Shown in pieces: positions 51,587 through 60,861 of a stretch of DNA of 64,000 bases. The position numbers and the translations under genes are program-made. Origin of the DNA: Anaerobacillus alkalidiazotrophicus. Its GTDB lineage: Bacteria > Bacillota > Bacilli > Bacillales_H > Anaerobacillaceae. The stretch spans positions 1,046,501 to 1,110,500 of the forward strand of contig NZ_MLQS01000001.1 of the NCBI RefSeq assembly GCF_001866055.1, given 5' to 3'. Numbering within the stretch: position 1 is the stretch's first letter; every line of letters starts with the position of its first letter. The notes under the pieces were generated by a model that did no database searches, was not told where the DNA came from, and saw only the letters and a program-made list of their open reading frames with translations.

Positions 51587-54003
51587 ACATCTTCCCCTCC
51601 AGTCATTCGCAATTTAACTAATACGACAATTCCTAATGCCGCAATAGCTAATACAAGAATTTCTAACATCGTATCTAGACCACGGAAGTCTACTAAAATA
51701 ACGTTAACGATATTCTTCCCGGCAGCTAATTCATATGAATTTTCAATAAAATATTCTGATATTGATTGAATTGGATTTGCATAACTCATCGCATGAGCAC
51801 TTAATGCGGTAAGTGTTACGACTGCTCCAACTCCTATTGATACTAGTAAGTTAGTCAACTTAAATCGCGGTGTAAACTTTTCCTTTCTAAGCTCAGGCAA
51901 ATGATAAAAAGCTAAAAGGAATAATACAACCATTACTGTTTCTACTAATAACTGTGTTAATGCTAAGTCTGGTGCGCGGAATACAACAAATAATAACGCA
52001 ACTAAAAAACCAATAACACCAGTCGCAATAATAGCTGTAATTCTATGCGAAATAAAAGGTAAGAGTACAGTTGTAGCAAGTAGAACAATTACTAAAATGA
52101 AAACATAAGGTGAAACTTCTGCAATATTGACTAAGTCAATTGCAAATATATTATATTTCACCATCGTATAGCCCATTAATCCAACGATAAATACGCCCAT
52201 AAATACAAAGTAGTCTCTAAGTAAGCCAGTCATTTGCATATTAGTAACTTTGGTCGATCCAGAAACAATCCAAACAAGCGAGTTATCATACACCCAATTC
52301 AAAGGGTCTCTTTCCTTCAGGAAGAATGTTGTCTCTGACCATTTTTTTAAGTTTAAAAATACAAGAGCTCCAAATAACACAACACCAATGGTCATGAATA
52401 ATTCAGTATTAAATCCATGCCAATGATAAATATTTACATAGAAGCGCTCTCCTTCTGCCAAGACATTTGGTAGTATTGAAGCCATCGTTGGTTCGATAAT
52501 TGTATAGGCAAGGAGATTTGGAAATAATCCAAAAATAATTACTAGTGAAGCTAGAATAATTGGTGGTATTAACAAACCGATCGGTGCTTCATGAACTTCT
52601 TTTTCTAGTTTTTCTGGTTTAAACTTACCTAAGAATGTACGTACAAACATGAGCATACAATAGGCAAATGTAAATATACTAGCAACCCAAGCGATGATTG
52701 GGAAAAGTATTCCGAGTGTTTGCATGTTAAAAATATCCAAAGTTGTTGCATTAATAGCAGCTGTAAAAAACATTTCCTTACTTAAGAACCCATTAAAAGG
52801 CGGAATTCCTGCCATTGAAAGAGTACCGATTAAAGCGACTGTAAAAGTAATTGGCATGATAGTCATTAGTCCGCCAAGTTTTCGGATATCTCTTGTTCCT
52901 GTTTCGTGATCGACAATTCCAACGATCATAAACAGACTACCTTTAAACGTTGCATGGTTAATTAAGTGAAATACTGCTGCTAAAGTGGCTGTGTAATATA
53001 AAGTGCCTACAACAGCAACATCGTAATGGAAAGCAGCAGATCCGAGTCCAATTAATGACATAATTAGACCTAATTGGCTAATTGTTCCAAAGGCTAATAT
53101 TGCTTTTAAATCTTTTTGTCGTATAGCGGATATAGACCCCCATATCAAAGTGAAGATACCAAATCCTGAAACAATCCAAAACCATTGTGGTGCAGCTCCG
53201 AAAACAGGAGTTAGGCGAGCAACTAAATAAATCCCAGCTTTAACCATTGTTGCAGAATGTAAATATGCACTAACTGGTGTTGGCGCTTCCATTGCATCTG
53301 GTAACCAAATGTGAAATGGAAACTGAGCAGACTTTGTAAAAGCACCCGCTAACACACATAGCATAGCCGGAATAAATAATGGGTTTGTAATAATAACGTC
53401 TGCTTGAGAAATGATTTCACGAATACTAAAAGTGTTGGTCATTACATAAAGTAATGAAAAACCAGCTAACATCGCAAAACCGCCTGAAACAGTAATAAGC
53501 ATTGATTTTTGAGCGCCATAACGAGAGCGTTCTTTGTGGAACCAATATGCAATTAATAAGGAAGAAGCTAAGCTCGTAAGTTCCCAGAAAACATAAATAA
53601 CGATTAAGTTGTCGGATAAAACGACACCTAGCATCGCCCCCATGAACATGAGTAAGTATACGTAGAAGTTACCTAAAGCTTCTTTTTTCTTGTTGTATAA
53701 ATAATAGATAGAATACAATACAACAAGTGTTCCAATTCCTGTGATTAATAAAGCGAACAATAGACTTAAACCGTCTAAATATATATCAAAGTGCATTCCT
53801 AATGACGGTACCCAAGGTTGTTGTTCGTGTATTGTATCACCTCGTGAAATAATTGGTAGATACTGAATGAAGTAAATAAATAATGTTAATGGTAGGATCA
53901 TGACGAACCAACCAGTATGTACTTGACGAATATACTTGAATAAAAAAGGAACTAGTATAGCCAAGACAAAAGGTGCTAATACAACGAGATGTAACAATGA
54001 CAA
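51583..54003 (-). CDS. mrpA: Mrp antiporter subunit A
   Basis: An 806-residue NuoL-like subunit with about 20 helices and a C-terminal MbhD-like region (LTQLLVETVMVVLFLLAFYH). YVFWELTSLASSLLI and HSATMVKAGIYLVAR are the proton-channel helices with the usual Glu and Lys. TTG 54003 is start, with AGGGGGT 8 bases upstream. It opens the seven-gene mrpABCDEFG operon for Na+/H+ exchange. Confidence 0.9.
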   Translation of the reverse strand: MSLLHLVVLAPFVLAILVPFLFKYIRQVHTGWFVMILPLTLFIYFIQYLPIISRGDTIHEQQPWVPSLGMHFDIYLDGLSLLFALLITGIGTLVVLYSIYYLYNKKKEALGNFYVYLLMFMGAMLGVVLSDNLIVIYVFWELTSLASSLLIAYWFHKERSRYGAQKSMLITVSGGFAMLAGFSLLYVMTNTFSIREIISQADVIITNPLFIPAMLCVLAGAFTKSAQFPFHIWLPDAMEAPTPVSAYLHSATMVKAGIYLVARLTPVFGAAPQWFWIVSGFGIFTLIWGSISAIRQKDLKAILAFGTISQLGLIMSLIGLGSAAFHYDVAVVGTLYYTATLAAVFHLINHATFKGSLFMIVGIVDHETGTRDIRKLGGLMTIMPITFTVALIGTLSMAGIPPFNGFLSKEMFFTAAINATTLDIFNMQTLGILFPIIAWVASIFTFAYCMLMFVRTFLGKFKPEKLEKEVHEAPIGLLIPPIILASLVIIFGLFPNLLAYTIIEPTMASILPNVLAEGERFYVNIYHWHGFNTELFMTIGVVLFGALVFLNLKKWSETTFFLKERDPLNWVYDNSLVWIVSGSTKVTNMQMTGLLRDYFVFMGVFIVGLMGYTMVKYNIFAIDLVNIAEVSPYVFILVIVLLATTVLLPFISHRITAIIATGVIGFLVALLFVVFRAPDLALTQLLVETVMVVLFLLAFYHLPELRKEKFTPRFKLTNLLVSIGVGAVVTLTALSAHAMSYANPIQSISEYFIENSYELAAGKNIVNVILVDFRGLDTMLEILVLAIAALGIVVLVKLRMTGGEDV

Positions 54004-54297
54004 TTTATATACCCCCTATTCTTAAAAGTTAATCATAATCAAGTTTTACATTCCCATAGACCAATAAAATTATATACCAAAATTTATTCTCTTGCATCTG
54101 CCTTCCTATTAGCATAACCCCTTATTAAAAAAAGTTATTAAATAAGAAGAAACTAAGGTGAAAATTTCAAAAAAAAAATTTTTTTTGATTATAAAAAAAA
54201 TGTTTCTGGAATTTTCTGAACTTTTTTATTTATGTATAAAATTCTCTTATAAACATCATCCTTATATTAATTAGAAAGTAAAAGGGTGAAATAAAAT
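54004..54297. promoter_or_regulatory. Divergent promoter region of the mrp operon and the small gene at 54298
   Basis: Very A+T-rich with long A and T runs near 54165-54190. AAAGGGTG precedes the plus-strand gene. No consensus promoter can be given with confidence. Confidence 0.4.
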
Positions 54298-54489
54298 ATG
54301 TTGAAAAAAGCATTAGTTGCACTAGGGATATTTACTATACTATTTATTAGTGCTTGGTGGGTAAATGAGATAAATGAAAAAAGATATTATATAGATGAAC
54401 AAAACGAACAAATTCAACTACTAATGGTTGATGAGGAAGAGAGATTTGAACGATTTAAGCCAAGAGAATATATTAAAATAAGAAGGTGA
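54298..54489 (+). CDS. Small membrane-anchored protein, unknown
   Basis: A 63-residue protein with one N-terminal helix (LVALGIFTILFISAWWVNEI) and a charged, mostly helical remainder. It could be secreted or tail-out. No family is recognised. Its last codons form the left arm of a terminator hairpin. Confidence 0.5.
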   Translation: MLKKALVALGIFTILFISAWWVNEINEKRYYIDEQNEQIQLLMVDEEERFERFKPREYIKIRR

Positions 54490-54511
54490 GCCAAGGCTCA
54501 CCTTCTTATTT
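54480..54511. terminator. Terminator shared by the small gene and sda
   Basis: AAGAAGGTGAGCC-AA-GGCTCACCTTCTT, a 13-bp perfect stem with ATTTTATT after it; it stands between convergent genes. Confidence 0.85.
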
Positions 54512-54568
54512 TATTGACAGTTGATTAACATTAGCGCTTACGAGTCCGTTCATTTCAGTTAAGCAACA

Positions 54569-54709
54569 TTATGAAGTTTTCTTTACGCGATCTAGTAAAG
54601 ATCTTCTTTCTATTTCTTCTTTTATTAACATGATAAAATCATTGCTAAGTTTCAATTCGATGGCTTTGTAATAAGTTTCAATTAGAAGTTCGTTAGATAG
54701 GCTTTTCAT
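54569..54709 (-). CDS. sda: Sda, sporulation histidine-kinase inhibitor
   Basis: A 46-residue protein, [18 protein letters not shown] then [14 protein letters not shown], matching B. subtilis Sda in length and in the LSDELLI-ESY and EIKRRSL parts. Sda forms a helical hairpin that blocks KinA autophosphorylation and delays sporulation when replication is disturbed. GGGAGGTG is 24 bases upstream of ATG, with a 6-bp hairpin in between. DnaA boxes further upstream match the DnaA-activated promoter known for sda. Confidence 0.85.
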   Translation of the reverse strand: MKSLSNELLIETYYKAIELKLSNDFIMLIKEEIERRSLLDRVKKTS

Positions 54710-54715
54710 TTTATT

Positions 54716-54741
54716 ACTGCACTAATGCAGTTTCACCTCCC
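54716..54741 (-). promoter_or_regulatory. sda ribosome site with an intervening hairpin
   Basis: On the sda strand GGGAGGTG (54741-54734) is followed by ACTGCA-TTAG-TGCAGT (54731-54716) before ATG 54709. The linear spacing of 24 nt falls to 8 nt when the 16-nt hairpin is folded. Confidence 0.6.
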
Positions 54742-54852
54742 AAATAAATATTTACGCATTGTCATATATATTGTTTTCGTTTCATATAGTAATAAGTTAA
54801 TATTTAGTAATTAAATAGTAACATGTCCTATAAAATAGAACAACCGTTCGAA

Positions 54853-54951
54853 ATATCCACATTAACAGGTGGATAACATGTTAGTAACCTGTTTATAGTT
54901 ATGATTGAACCTAGTGTGTATCGTGTGAATTTGTGCATAAAGTTATCCACA
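54853..54951. promoter_or_regulatory. DnaA-box cluster between sda and yqeH
   Basis: Four boxes within 99 bp: ATATCCACA (54853-54861, one mismatch), TTATCCACC on minus (54868-54876, one mismatch), TTATGCACA on minus (54932-54940, matches TTATNCACA) and the perfect TTATCCACA (54943-54951). The rest of the 578-bp gap between sda and yqeH (54710-55287) holds no supported gene. Confidence 0.75.
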
Positions 54952-55287
54952 CTGTAGGTCACTGGAAAAAAATGTCGAAAACTTTTTTGGTTTGCATTCG
55001 TTTTTTATAACTTAAGAATTCTGAATTGGTAAGTTGTTAACTTTATATAGTTTGTCGTTTTCTGATTAATAAATACGTAATTCACTAAAGTGATAAAATT
55101 AAAAAGATTGAAACATCTACTAGATTTGAATTATAATATATATTTTGTAATAGATATTTATAAAAATTGTGTTTAAGACGGTATTTACTATGACTATAGT
55201 GGAGAATTGTTGTTTTTTCATATATGGGTTCTATCTTGTAAATACTAAAAAATATAATTGATATACATAAATTAGGAGGAAAATCTG

Positions 55288-56391
55288 TTGATTGAACGTG
55301 AATTAATTTGTTCAGGCTGTGGGGTAAAGATTCAAACAGAAAACAAGGTTGAGTTAGGGTATACACCAAAGTCAGCATTAGAAAAAGAAGTACTTATTTG
55401 TCAAAGATGCTTTCGATTAAAACACTATAATGAAGTGCAAGATGTTGCATTAACGGATGATGATTTCTTAAAAATTTTAAATGAGTTAGGTAGACGTGAT
55501 GCATTAATTGTAAAAATTGTTGATATCTTTGATTTCAATGGTAGTTGGTTACCAGGTCTCCATCGCTTTGTTGGTAATAATAAAGTACTTTTAGTCGGAA
55601 ACAAAGTTGATTTATTACCAAAAGGTTTAAACCATAACAAATTAATTAATTGGATGAAATATTCATCAAAACAGTTAGGATTGAAGCCAGAGGATGTATT
55701 TTTAATTAGTGCACATAAGCGTCAAGGGATTTTGGAACTTGCAGATGCCATTGAGCATTATAGAGAAAAAAAAGATGTTTATGTTGTTGGGTGTACAAAT
55801 GTTGGTAAATCAACCTTTATCAATAGCTTAATTAGAGAGTTTGGTGGCGATGAAGAACAGTTTATTACAACTTCCCATTTCCCAGGCACGACACTAGATA
55901 TGATTGATATACCATTAGATGATGGAAGTTCATTATACGATACCCCTGGGATTATTAATCATCACCAAATGGCACATTTTGTTACAAAAAGTGAATTGAA
56001 ATTAATTACTCCTAAAAAAGAGATTAAGCCAAAGGTGTTTCAGTTAAATGAAAAACAAACTCTTTTTTTCGGTGGCTTGGCTCGTCTTGATTACCTATCT
56101 GGTGGAAGAAACTCACTTATTTGTTATGTGTCTAATGATATAAGTATCCATCGAACAAAGCTTGAAAAAGCTGATGAACTCTATCAAAATCATCTAGGTG
56201 AAATGTTACAGCCCCCAGGTAAGGAAGTTGAGAATTTCCCTCCTTTAGTTAGACACGAATTTAAAATTAATGAAGAAAAAAGTGATATTGTTTTTTCGGG
56301 TCTTGGTTGGGTAACCGTTGAAAATACTGGACGAGTAGCTGCCTACGCACCAAGGGGAGTTTCAGTTTCAGTAAGAAAAGGACTAATTTAA
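55288..56391 (+). CDS. yqeH: Circularly permuted GTPase YqeH (30S ribosome assembly)
   Basis: A 367-residue protein. N-terminal zinc finger CSGCG...CQRCF, then G4 NKVD and G5 SAHKR come before G1 GCTNVGKST and G3 DTPG, the permuted order of YqeH/YlqF-type enzymes, and a C-terminal domain. TTG start follows AGGAGGAAAAT. It works in small-subunit maturation. In B. subtilis yqeG stands between sda and yqeH; it is absent here. Confidence 0.9.
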   Translation: MIERELICSGCGVKIQTENKVELGYTPKSALEKEVLICQRCFRLKHYNEVQDVALTDDDFLKILNELGRRDALIVKIVDIFDFNGSWLPGLHRFVGNNKVLLVGNKVDLLPKGLNHNKLINWMKYSSKQLGLKPEDVFLISAHKRQGILELADAIEHYREKKDVYVVGCTNVGKSTFINSLIREFGGDEEQFITTSHFPGTTLDMIDIPLDDGSSLYDTPGIINHHQMAHFVTKSELKLITPKKEIKPKVFQLNEKQTLFFGGLARLDYLSGGRNSLICYVSNDISIHRTKLEKADELYQNHLGEMLQPPGKEVENFPPLVRHEFKINEEKSDIVFSGLGWVTVENTGRVAAYAPRGVSVSVRKGLI

Positions 56392-56463
56392 ATAGTATAG
56401 ATCCAAGATCCATCTTAAAGAAATGTTTTATTTTTTTGAAAATACTAAAGAAAGGGTGATAGT

Positions 56464-57303
56464 ATGAATAAACTTTATGGTATTATTGGATATCCTATTG
56501 GTCATTCAATGTCACCTCTTATGCATAATGATGCGTTTTTACAACTTGGGTTAAACGGATATTATCACGCTTTTAATGTACGAGAGGATCAATTAAAGGA
56601 AACGATTGCGGCTTTTCGTGTACTAAATGTTTCTGGTTTTAATGTAACAATCCCTCATAAAGTCAGTATAATGAAATACTTAGATGAAGTTGATGTGGAA
56701 GCAAAACAAATCGGGGCAGTAAATACGGTTGTTAATGTTGATGGGCGTCTCATTGGTTATAATACTGATGGTAAGGGATATTTAAAATCGCTTTTAGAAG
56801 TTATAGTTAAGCCTTTAGAAGAAAGTACCGTATTAGTAATAGGTGCTGGAGGAGCAGCTAGAGGAGTTGTTTCGGCATTGATGAATTATGGTGTAGCTCA
56901 ACTTATGATTGCAAATCGAACGGATGAAAAAGCCACTCAAATAAAGAATGATTACGGACAAAAGAATATAGAGGTTATTTCTTTTGAAGAAGCAGAATCT
57001 AATATAGGGGTGTTCGATATTCTTATAAACACTACATCCGTTGGGATGAGCCCTAATATTGAGAATATTCCTTTGTCTGTTGAAAAGATTAAACAGAATG
57101 TAGTCTTAAGTGATTTGATTTACAATCCATTGAAAACAAGATGGTTACAGTTAGGAGAAGAAAAAGGTGCCATCATCCATAATGGTGTTGGTATGTTTGT
57201 AGAGCAGGGAGCTCTCGCATTTCAAAAATGGACAGGTTTAAATCCAGATACAAAAAAAATGAAAGAAATAGTACTGAAACAATTAGGAGGATCTTCATGT
57301 TAA
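56464..57303 (+). CDS. aroE: Shikimate dehydrogenase
   Basis: A 279-residue enzyme with IGYPIGHSMSPLMHN (shikimate site), NVTIPHK (catalytic Lys), NTDGKGYL and VLVIGAGGAARGV (NADP loop). It makes shikimate from 3-dehydroshikimate. Its stop overlaps the yhbY start. Confidence 0.9.
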   Translation: MNKLYGIIGYPIGHSMSPLMHNDAFLQLGLNGYYHAFNVREDQLKETIAAFRVLNVSGFNVTIPHKVSIMKYLDEVDVEAKQIGAVNTVVNVDGRLIGYNTDGKGYLKSLLEVIVKPLEESTVLVIGAGGAARGVVSALMNYGVAQLMIANRTDEKATQIKNDYGQKNIEVISFEEAESNIGVFDILINTTSVGMSPNIENIPLSVEKIKQNVVLSDLIYNPLKTRWLQLGEEKGAIIHNGVGMFVEQGALAFQKWTGLNPDTKKMKEIVLKQLGGSSC

Positions 57304-57587
57304 CAGGGAAACAAAAACGATATTTACGATCTCAAGCTCATCATTTAAATCCTATTTTCCAAGTGGGAAAGGGATGTGTAAATGAAAATATGGTACAACA
57401 AATAGAGGATGCACTTGAAGTAAGAGAATTAATAAAAGTTAGTGTTTTACAAAATTGTGAGATGGATAAGGATGAAGTAGCAAAGGAAATTTCTACTGGT
57501 GCAAAGGCTGAATTAGTACAGATTATTGGGAATACAATTGTACTTTATAAAGAATCGAAAGAAAATAAGTCGATACAACTACCTTAA
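57297..57587 (+). CDS. yhbY: YhbY-type RNA-binding (CRM domain) protein
   Basis: A 96-residue protein: KQKRYLRSQAHHLNPIFQVGKG and VRELIKVSVL are the CRM-domain pattern of YhbY/YqeI, a 50S-precursor-binding protein. ATG 57297 overlaps the aroE end with AGGAGG upstream. Confidence 0.9.
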   Translation: MLTGKQKRYLRSQAHHLNPIFQVGKGCVNENMVQQIEDALEVRELIKVSVLQNCEMDKDEVAKEISTGAKAELVQIIGNTIVLYKESKENKSIQLP

Positions 57588-57604
57588 TAAAGGGGGGAGG
57601 ATCT

Positions 57605-58183
57605 TTGAAAAGGATAGGAATTATTGGTGGTACTTTTGATCCTCCGCATTTTGGTCATTTATTAATTGCTGAACAAGCGTTGGAAGAATGTGAGTTAGAT
57701 GAGGTTTGGTTCATGCCTACTAGAATCCCACCACATAAACAAGGTAGTAATTTGTGTACTGATGAAGAACGAATAGAAATGGTCGAAAGAGCAATAGAAA
57801 GTAACCCTTCCTTTCGACTTATGTTGGTTGAATTTGAGCGACAAGGACCTTCATATACGATTGATACAATAAAGGAACTAAGGAGCAGATATAAAGATCA
57901 TAGTTTTTATTTTATTATTGGTGGAGACATGATTGAATATTTACCGAAGTGGAAAGATATTGATGAGCTACTTTTAATGGTTACTTTTGTGGGGGTAAAA
58001 CGTCCTGGTCATCCTTGTAAGTCAATATATAGTAACGATGTTATCCTTTTAGAGGCGCCGCAGCTAGAAATCTCTTCAACAGAAATAAGGGAGCGGTTAT
58101 TTAATGGCCGTTCAGTTCGTTATCTGCTTCCAGACTCGGTGATTTGTTATATTAAGGAGCAGGGGATATATGGAAAAGGATAA
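57605..58183 (+). CDS. nadD: Nicotinate-nucleotide adenylyltransferase
   Basis: A 192-residue enzyme with GGTFDPPHFGHLLIAEQ (HxGH-type loop) and ISSTEIRERL. It forms NaAD in NAD synthesis. TTG start with GGGGGGAGG. Its end overlaps yqeK by 14 bp. Confidence 0.9.
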   Translation: MKRIGIIGGTFDPPHFGHLLIAEQALEECELDEVWFMPTRIPPHKQGSNLCTDEERIEMVERAIESNPSFRLMLVEFERQGPSYTIDTIKELRSRYKDHSFYFIIGGDMIEYLPKWKDIDELLLMVTFVGVKRPGHPCKSIYSNDVILLEAPQLEISSTEIRERLFNGRSVRYLLPDSVICYIKEQGIYGKG

Positions 58184-58733
58184 AGCATTAAGTATTGTTA
58201 AAGAAAAACTTCCTAATAAACGCTATGTTCATACATTAGGAGTATTAGAAACTGCGGTTAATTTAGCACAAAAATATGGTGTTGATCAAAAAAAGGTTGA
58301 ATTAGCAGCTGTTTTTCATGATTATGCAAAATTTCGCCCGATTGATGAAATGAAACAGATCGTAGTTAATGAAAATATGGACGATGCGCTATTGCTCTAT
58401 GGTGATGAGTTATTACATGGTCCAGTAGGAGCTTATTTAGTTAAACAGGAAATTGGGATTAATGATGAGGGTGTTTTAGATGCCATCCGATATCATACGA
58501 CTGGTCGGCCAAATATGACATTACTTGAAAAAGTCATCTATATTGCTGATTATATCGAACCTAATCGATGTTTTAAAGGAGTAGAAGAAGTACGAGAATT
58601 AGCAAAGCAAGATATAGACGATGCACTTATTACGTCTATTTCAAATACGGTAAATTTTTTAATGAAAAAAAAGCAACCTGTATTTCCAGCTACTTTGGCT
58701 GCTTATAACTATTTGATATTAAAGGAGGAATAA
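58170..58733 (+). CDS. yqeK: HD-domain Ap4A hydrolase YqeK
   Basis: A 187-residue protein with KRYVHTLGVLETAVNLA, AAVFHDYAKF (HD pair) and LIVKQEI/IRYHTTGRP motifs of the YqeK family, which splits diadenosine tetraphosphate symmetrically. It lies in the usual nadD-yqeK-rsfS order. Confidence 0.9.
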   Translation: MEKDKALSIVKEKLPNKRYVHTLGVLETAVNLAQKYGVDQKKVELAAVFHDYAKFRPIDEMKQIVVNENMDDALLLYGDELLHGPVGAYLVKQEIGINDEGVLDAIRYHTTGRPNMTLLEKVIYIADYIEPNRCFKGVEEVRELAKQDIDDALITSISNTVNFLMKKKQPVFPATLAAYNYLILKEE

Positions 58734-58739
58734 TTTAGT

Positions 58740-59093
58740 ATGATAGAAAATAAAATATTGGAATTAGCAGTTAAAGCTGCTGATGATAAAAAAGCCGAAA
58801 ATATCGTTATACTTAATATGAAGGGAATATCTTTAATTTCGGATTACTTTTTAATTTGTCACGGGAACTCAGAAAAACAAGTTCAAGCAATAGCTACAGA
58901 AATTAAAAAGTCTGCGCAAGAGAATGACATTGAACTAAAGAGGTTGGAAGGTTATGATCAGGCACGTTGGGTATTAATTGACCTTGATGACGTTGTTGTT
59001 CACGTTTTCCATAAAGAAGAGAGAGTTTATTATAACTTAGAAAAACTATGGGGAGATGCACCAACAATCGACTTAGAAGGGGTTCTAAAATAA
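58740..59093 (+). CDS. rsfS: Ribosome silencing factor
   Basis: A 117-residue protein (LAVKAADDKKAENIVILNM, DYFLICHGNSEKQVQAIA, ARWVLIDLDDVVVHVFH) matching RsfS/YqeL, which binds L14 and stops subunit joining. Its stop shares a base with the following start. Confidence 0.9.
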   Translation: MIENKILELAVKAADDKKAENIVILNMKGISLISDYFLICHGNSEKQVQAIATEIKKSAQENDIELKRLEGYDQARWVLIDLDDVVVHVFHKEERVYYNLEKLWGDAPTIDLEGVLK

Positions 59094-59956
59094 TGGAACT
59101 AAAGCCTGGGATTGTTGTTAAATTAAAAGTAGCACGGAAAGCTGATTTTGGTTATTTTTTAACAAATGATCAAGAAAATATGGAAGATATATTGCTACAC
59201 AATAGACAAGTTACAGATGCTATAGAAGTGGGAGATATGATAGAAGTTTTTTTATTTCATGATCACCAAGGGCGTCTATCGGCAACTATGGAAAAACCGA
59301 TCATATCCCTAGGGAAATTTGATTGGCTTGAAGTTGTTTCTGTGAAGGAAAGAGATGGCGTATTTCTTTATAATGGCATAGATCGTGATTTGTTTTTATC
59401 AATGGATGACCTTGGGAGCGATCGATCCTTATGGCCAAAAGTTGGCGATAAACTCCCCGTTTCTTTAACATATGATAAAAAGGGTCGTTTAATGGGGAGA
59501 TTGCTAAGAGGAAAACCAGTAGAAGAAACTGCTGCCCCTGCACCAAAATCGATCTTGAATGGAGAGGTTACAGGAACGATTTATTATTTTGCTGAAAAAG
59601 GTGTTTTTGTGATGACTGAGGAAGGGTTTATAGCCTTTCTTCATTTTAATGAAACTGAAGAAGAGCTTCATCTTGGAAAAATTATTTCAGGACGTGTAAC
59701 TTTTGTTAGAGATGATGGGAAAATCAATATATCAATGCAGCCTAAAGCCCACGAGCGAAGGTATGATGATGCAGATAAAATATACGAAATTCTCCAAAAA
59801 CGTGATGGCGGTATGCCATATACAGATAAGTCTGATCCCCTTATAATTAAACAAAAATTTGATATGAGTAAAGGTTCATTTAAAAGGGCTCTTGGAAAAC
59901 TCCTTAAGGAAGGAAAAATATATCAAGAAGATGGTTGGACGTATAAAAAGGAGTAA
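59093..59956 (+). CDS. cvfB: CvfB-type S1-domain RNA-binding protein
   Basis: A 287-residue protein with S1-like repeats (LKVARKADFGYFLTND; VTGTIYYFAEKGVFVMT; SGRVTFVRDDGKINISM) and a C-terminal winged helix (KGSFKRALGKLLKEGKI), the plan of CvfB/YitL. It binds RNA and affects virulence and gene control in Staphylococcus. It stands between rsfS and yqeM, which differs from B. subtilis. ATG 59093 overlaps the rsfS stop. Confidence 0.85.
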   Translation: MELKPGIVVKLKVARKADFGYFLTNDQENMEDILLHNRQVTDAIEVGDMIEVFLFHDHQGRLSATMEKPIISLGKFDWLEVVSVKERDGVFLYNGIDRDLFLSMDDLGSDRSLWPKVGDKLPVSLTYDKKGRLMGRLLRGKPVEETAAPAPKSILNGEVTGTIYYFAEKGVFVMTEEGFIAFLHFNETEEELHLGKIISGRVTFVRDDGKINISMQPKAHERRYDDADKIYEILQKRDGGMPYTDKSDPLIIKQKFDMSKGSFKRALGKLLKEGKIYQEDGWTYKKE

Positions 59957-59961
59957 AATTG

Positions 59962-60702
59962 ATGAGCTATGAAAAGTTTGCTTATTTATACGATGAATTA
60001 ATGTCTGATGCCCCTTACGATAAGTGGGTGTCTTTCGTTATGAAAGTTATGGAAGAGTGTAATGTGAAACAAGGAAAGATTTTGGATGTTGGTTGTGGAA
60101 CCGGTAATATATCAATTCCATTAAGTCAAAAAGGTTATGAGATAACAGCCGTTGACCTTTCAGAAGAGATGCTTATAGTTGCAAAAGAAAAGAGTGAAAT
60201 GGCTAATACTAGTATAAAGTTTTTTCAACAAGATATGAGGGAATTAGAAGGATTAGGTTCCTTTGATACAATTATTTCATTGTGTGACTCAATTAATTAT
60301 TTAAATAATGAGAAAGAAGTAGAGAAAACTTTCGAAGGTGTTTATAATCATCTTAATGATCAAGGAATTTTCATATTTGACGTTCATTCGATTTATAAAA
60401 TAGAATCTATTTTTAAAGGTAATACTTTCGCGTATAATGGGGAGCAAATTTCTTACATATGGGAATGTTTTGAAAGTGAAGAAAGTTATAGTATTGAACA
60501 CGATTTATCTTTCTTTGTAGAAAATAAACAAGGGTTATATGAACGTTTCGATGAAATACATAAACAACGGACTTATCCAGTTTCATTTTACCAAGAGGCG
60601 CTTGAAAAAATAGGATTTAAGGTTATGATGATATCCGGTGATTTTTCTTTCGAAACTTTAAATGATAATGATCATCGTTGGTTTTTTGTTGCTAAAAAGT
60701 AG
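59962..60702 (+). CDS. yqeM: SAM-dependent methyltransferase YqeM
   Basis: A 246-residue class-I methyltransferase: ILDVGCGTGNISIPL (motif I), AVDLSEEMLIVA and DTIISLCDSINY. ATG 59962 is chosen on AAGGAG spacing over TTG 59959. Usual last gene before comER in this block; substrate unknown. Confidence 0.85.
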   Translation: MSYEKFAYLYDELMSDAPYDKWVSFVMKVMEECNVKQGKILDVGCGTGNISIPLSQKGYEITAVDLSEEMLIVAKEKSEMANTSIKFFQQDMRELEGLGSFDTIISLCDSINYLNNEKEVEKTFEGVYNHLNDQGIFIFDVHSIYKIESIFKGNTFAYNGEQISYIWECFESEESYSIEHDLSFFVENKQGLYERFDEIHKQRTYPVSFYQEALEKIGFKVMMISGDFSFETLNDNDHRWFFVAKK

Positions 60703-60748
60703 TCGAAATAAAGCCAACTAAGTATAAAGATTCTATGAGAACAAAACG

Positions 60749-60823
60749 ACACCTATATTGAAAAGAGGCTTCTCCTAAATGTTTTTGGAGGTAGCCTCTT
60801 TTCAAATGTAGGTATTTTTTTTA
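60749..60823. terminator. Long hairpin terminator between yqeM and comER
   Basis: TTGAAAAGAGGCT and AGCCTCTTTTCAA pair, with an inner CTCC/GGAG and outer ACCTA/TAGGT, followed by TTTTTTTT. It lies between convergent genes. Confidence 0.85.
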
Positions 60824-60861
60824 TAATACTATGGAAACGTATATTTTATTAGAAATGGGAA

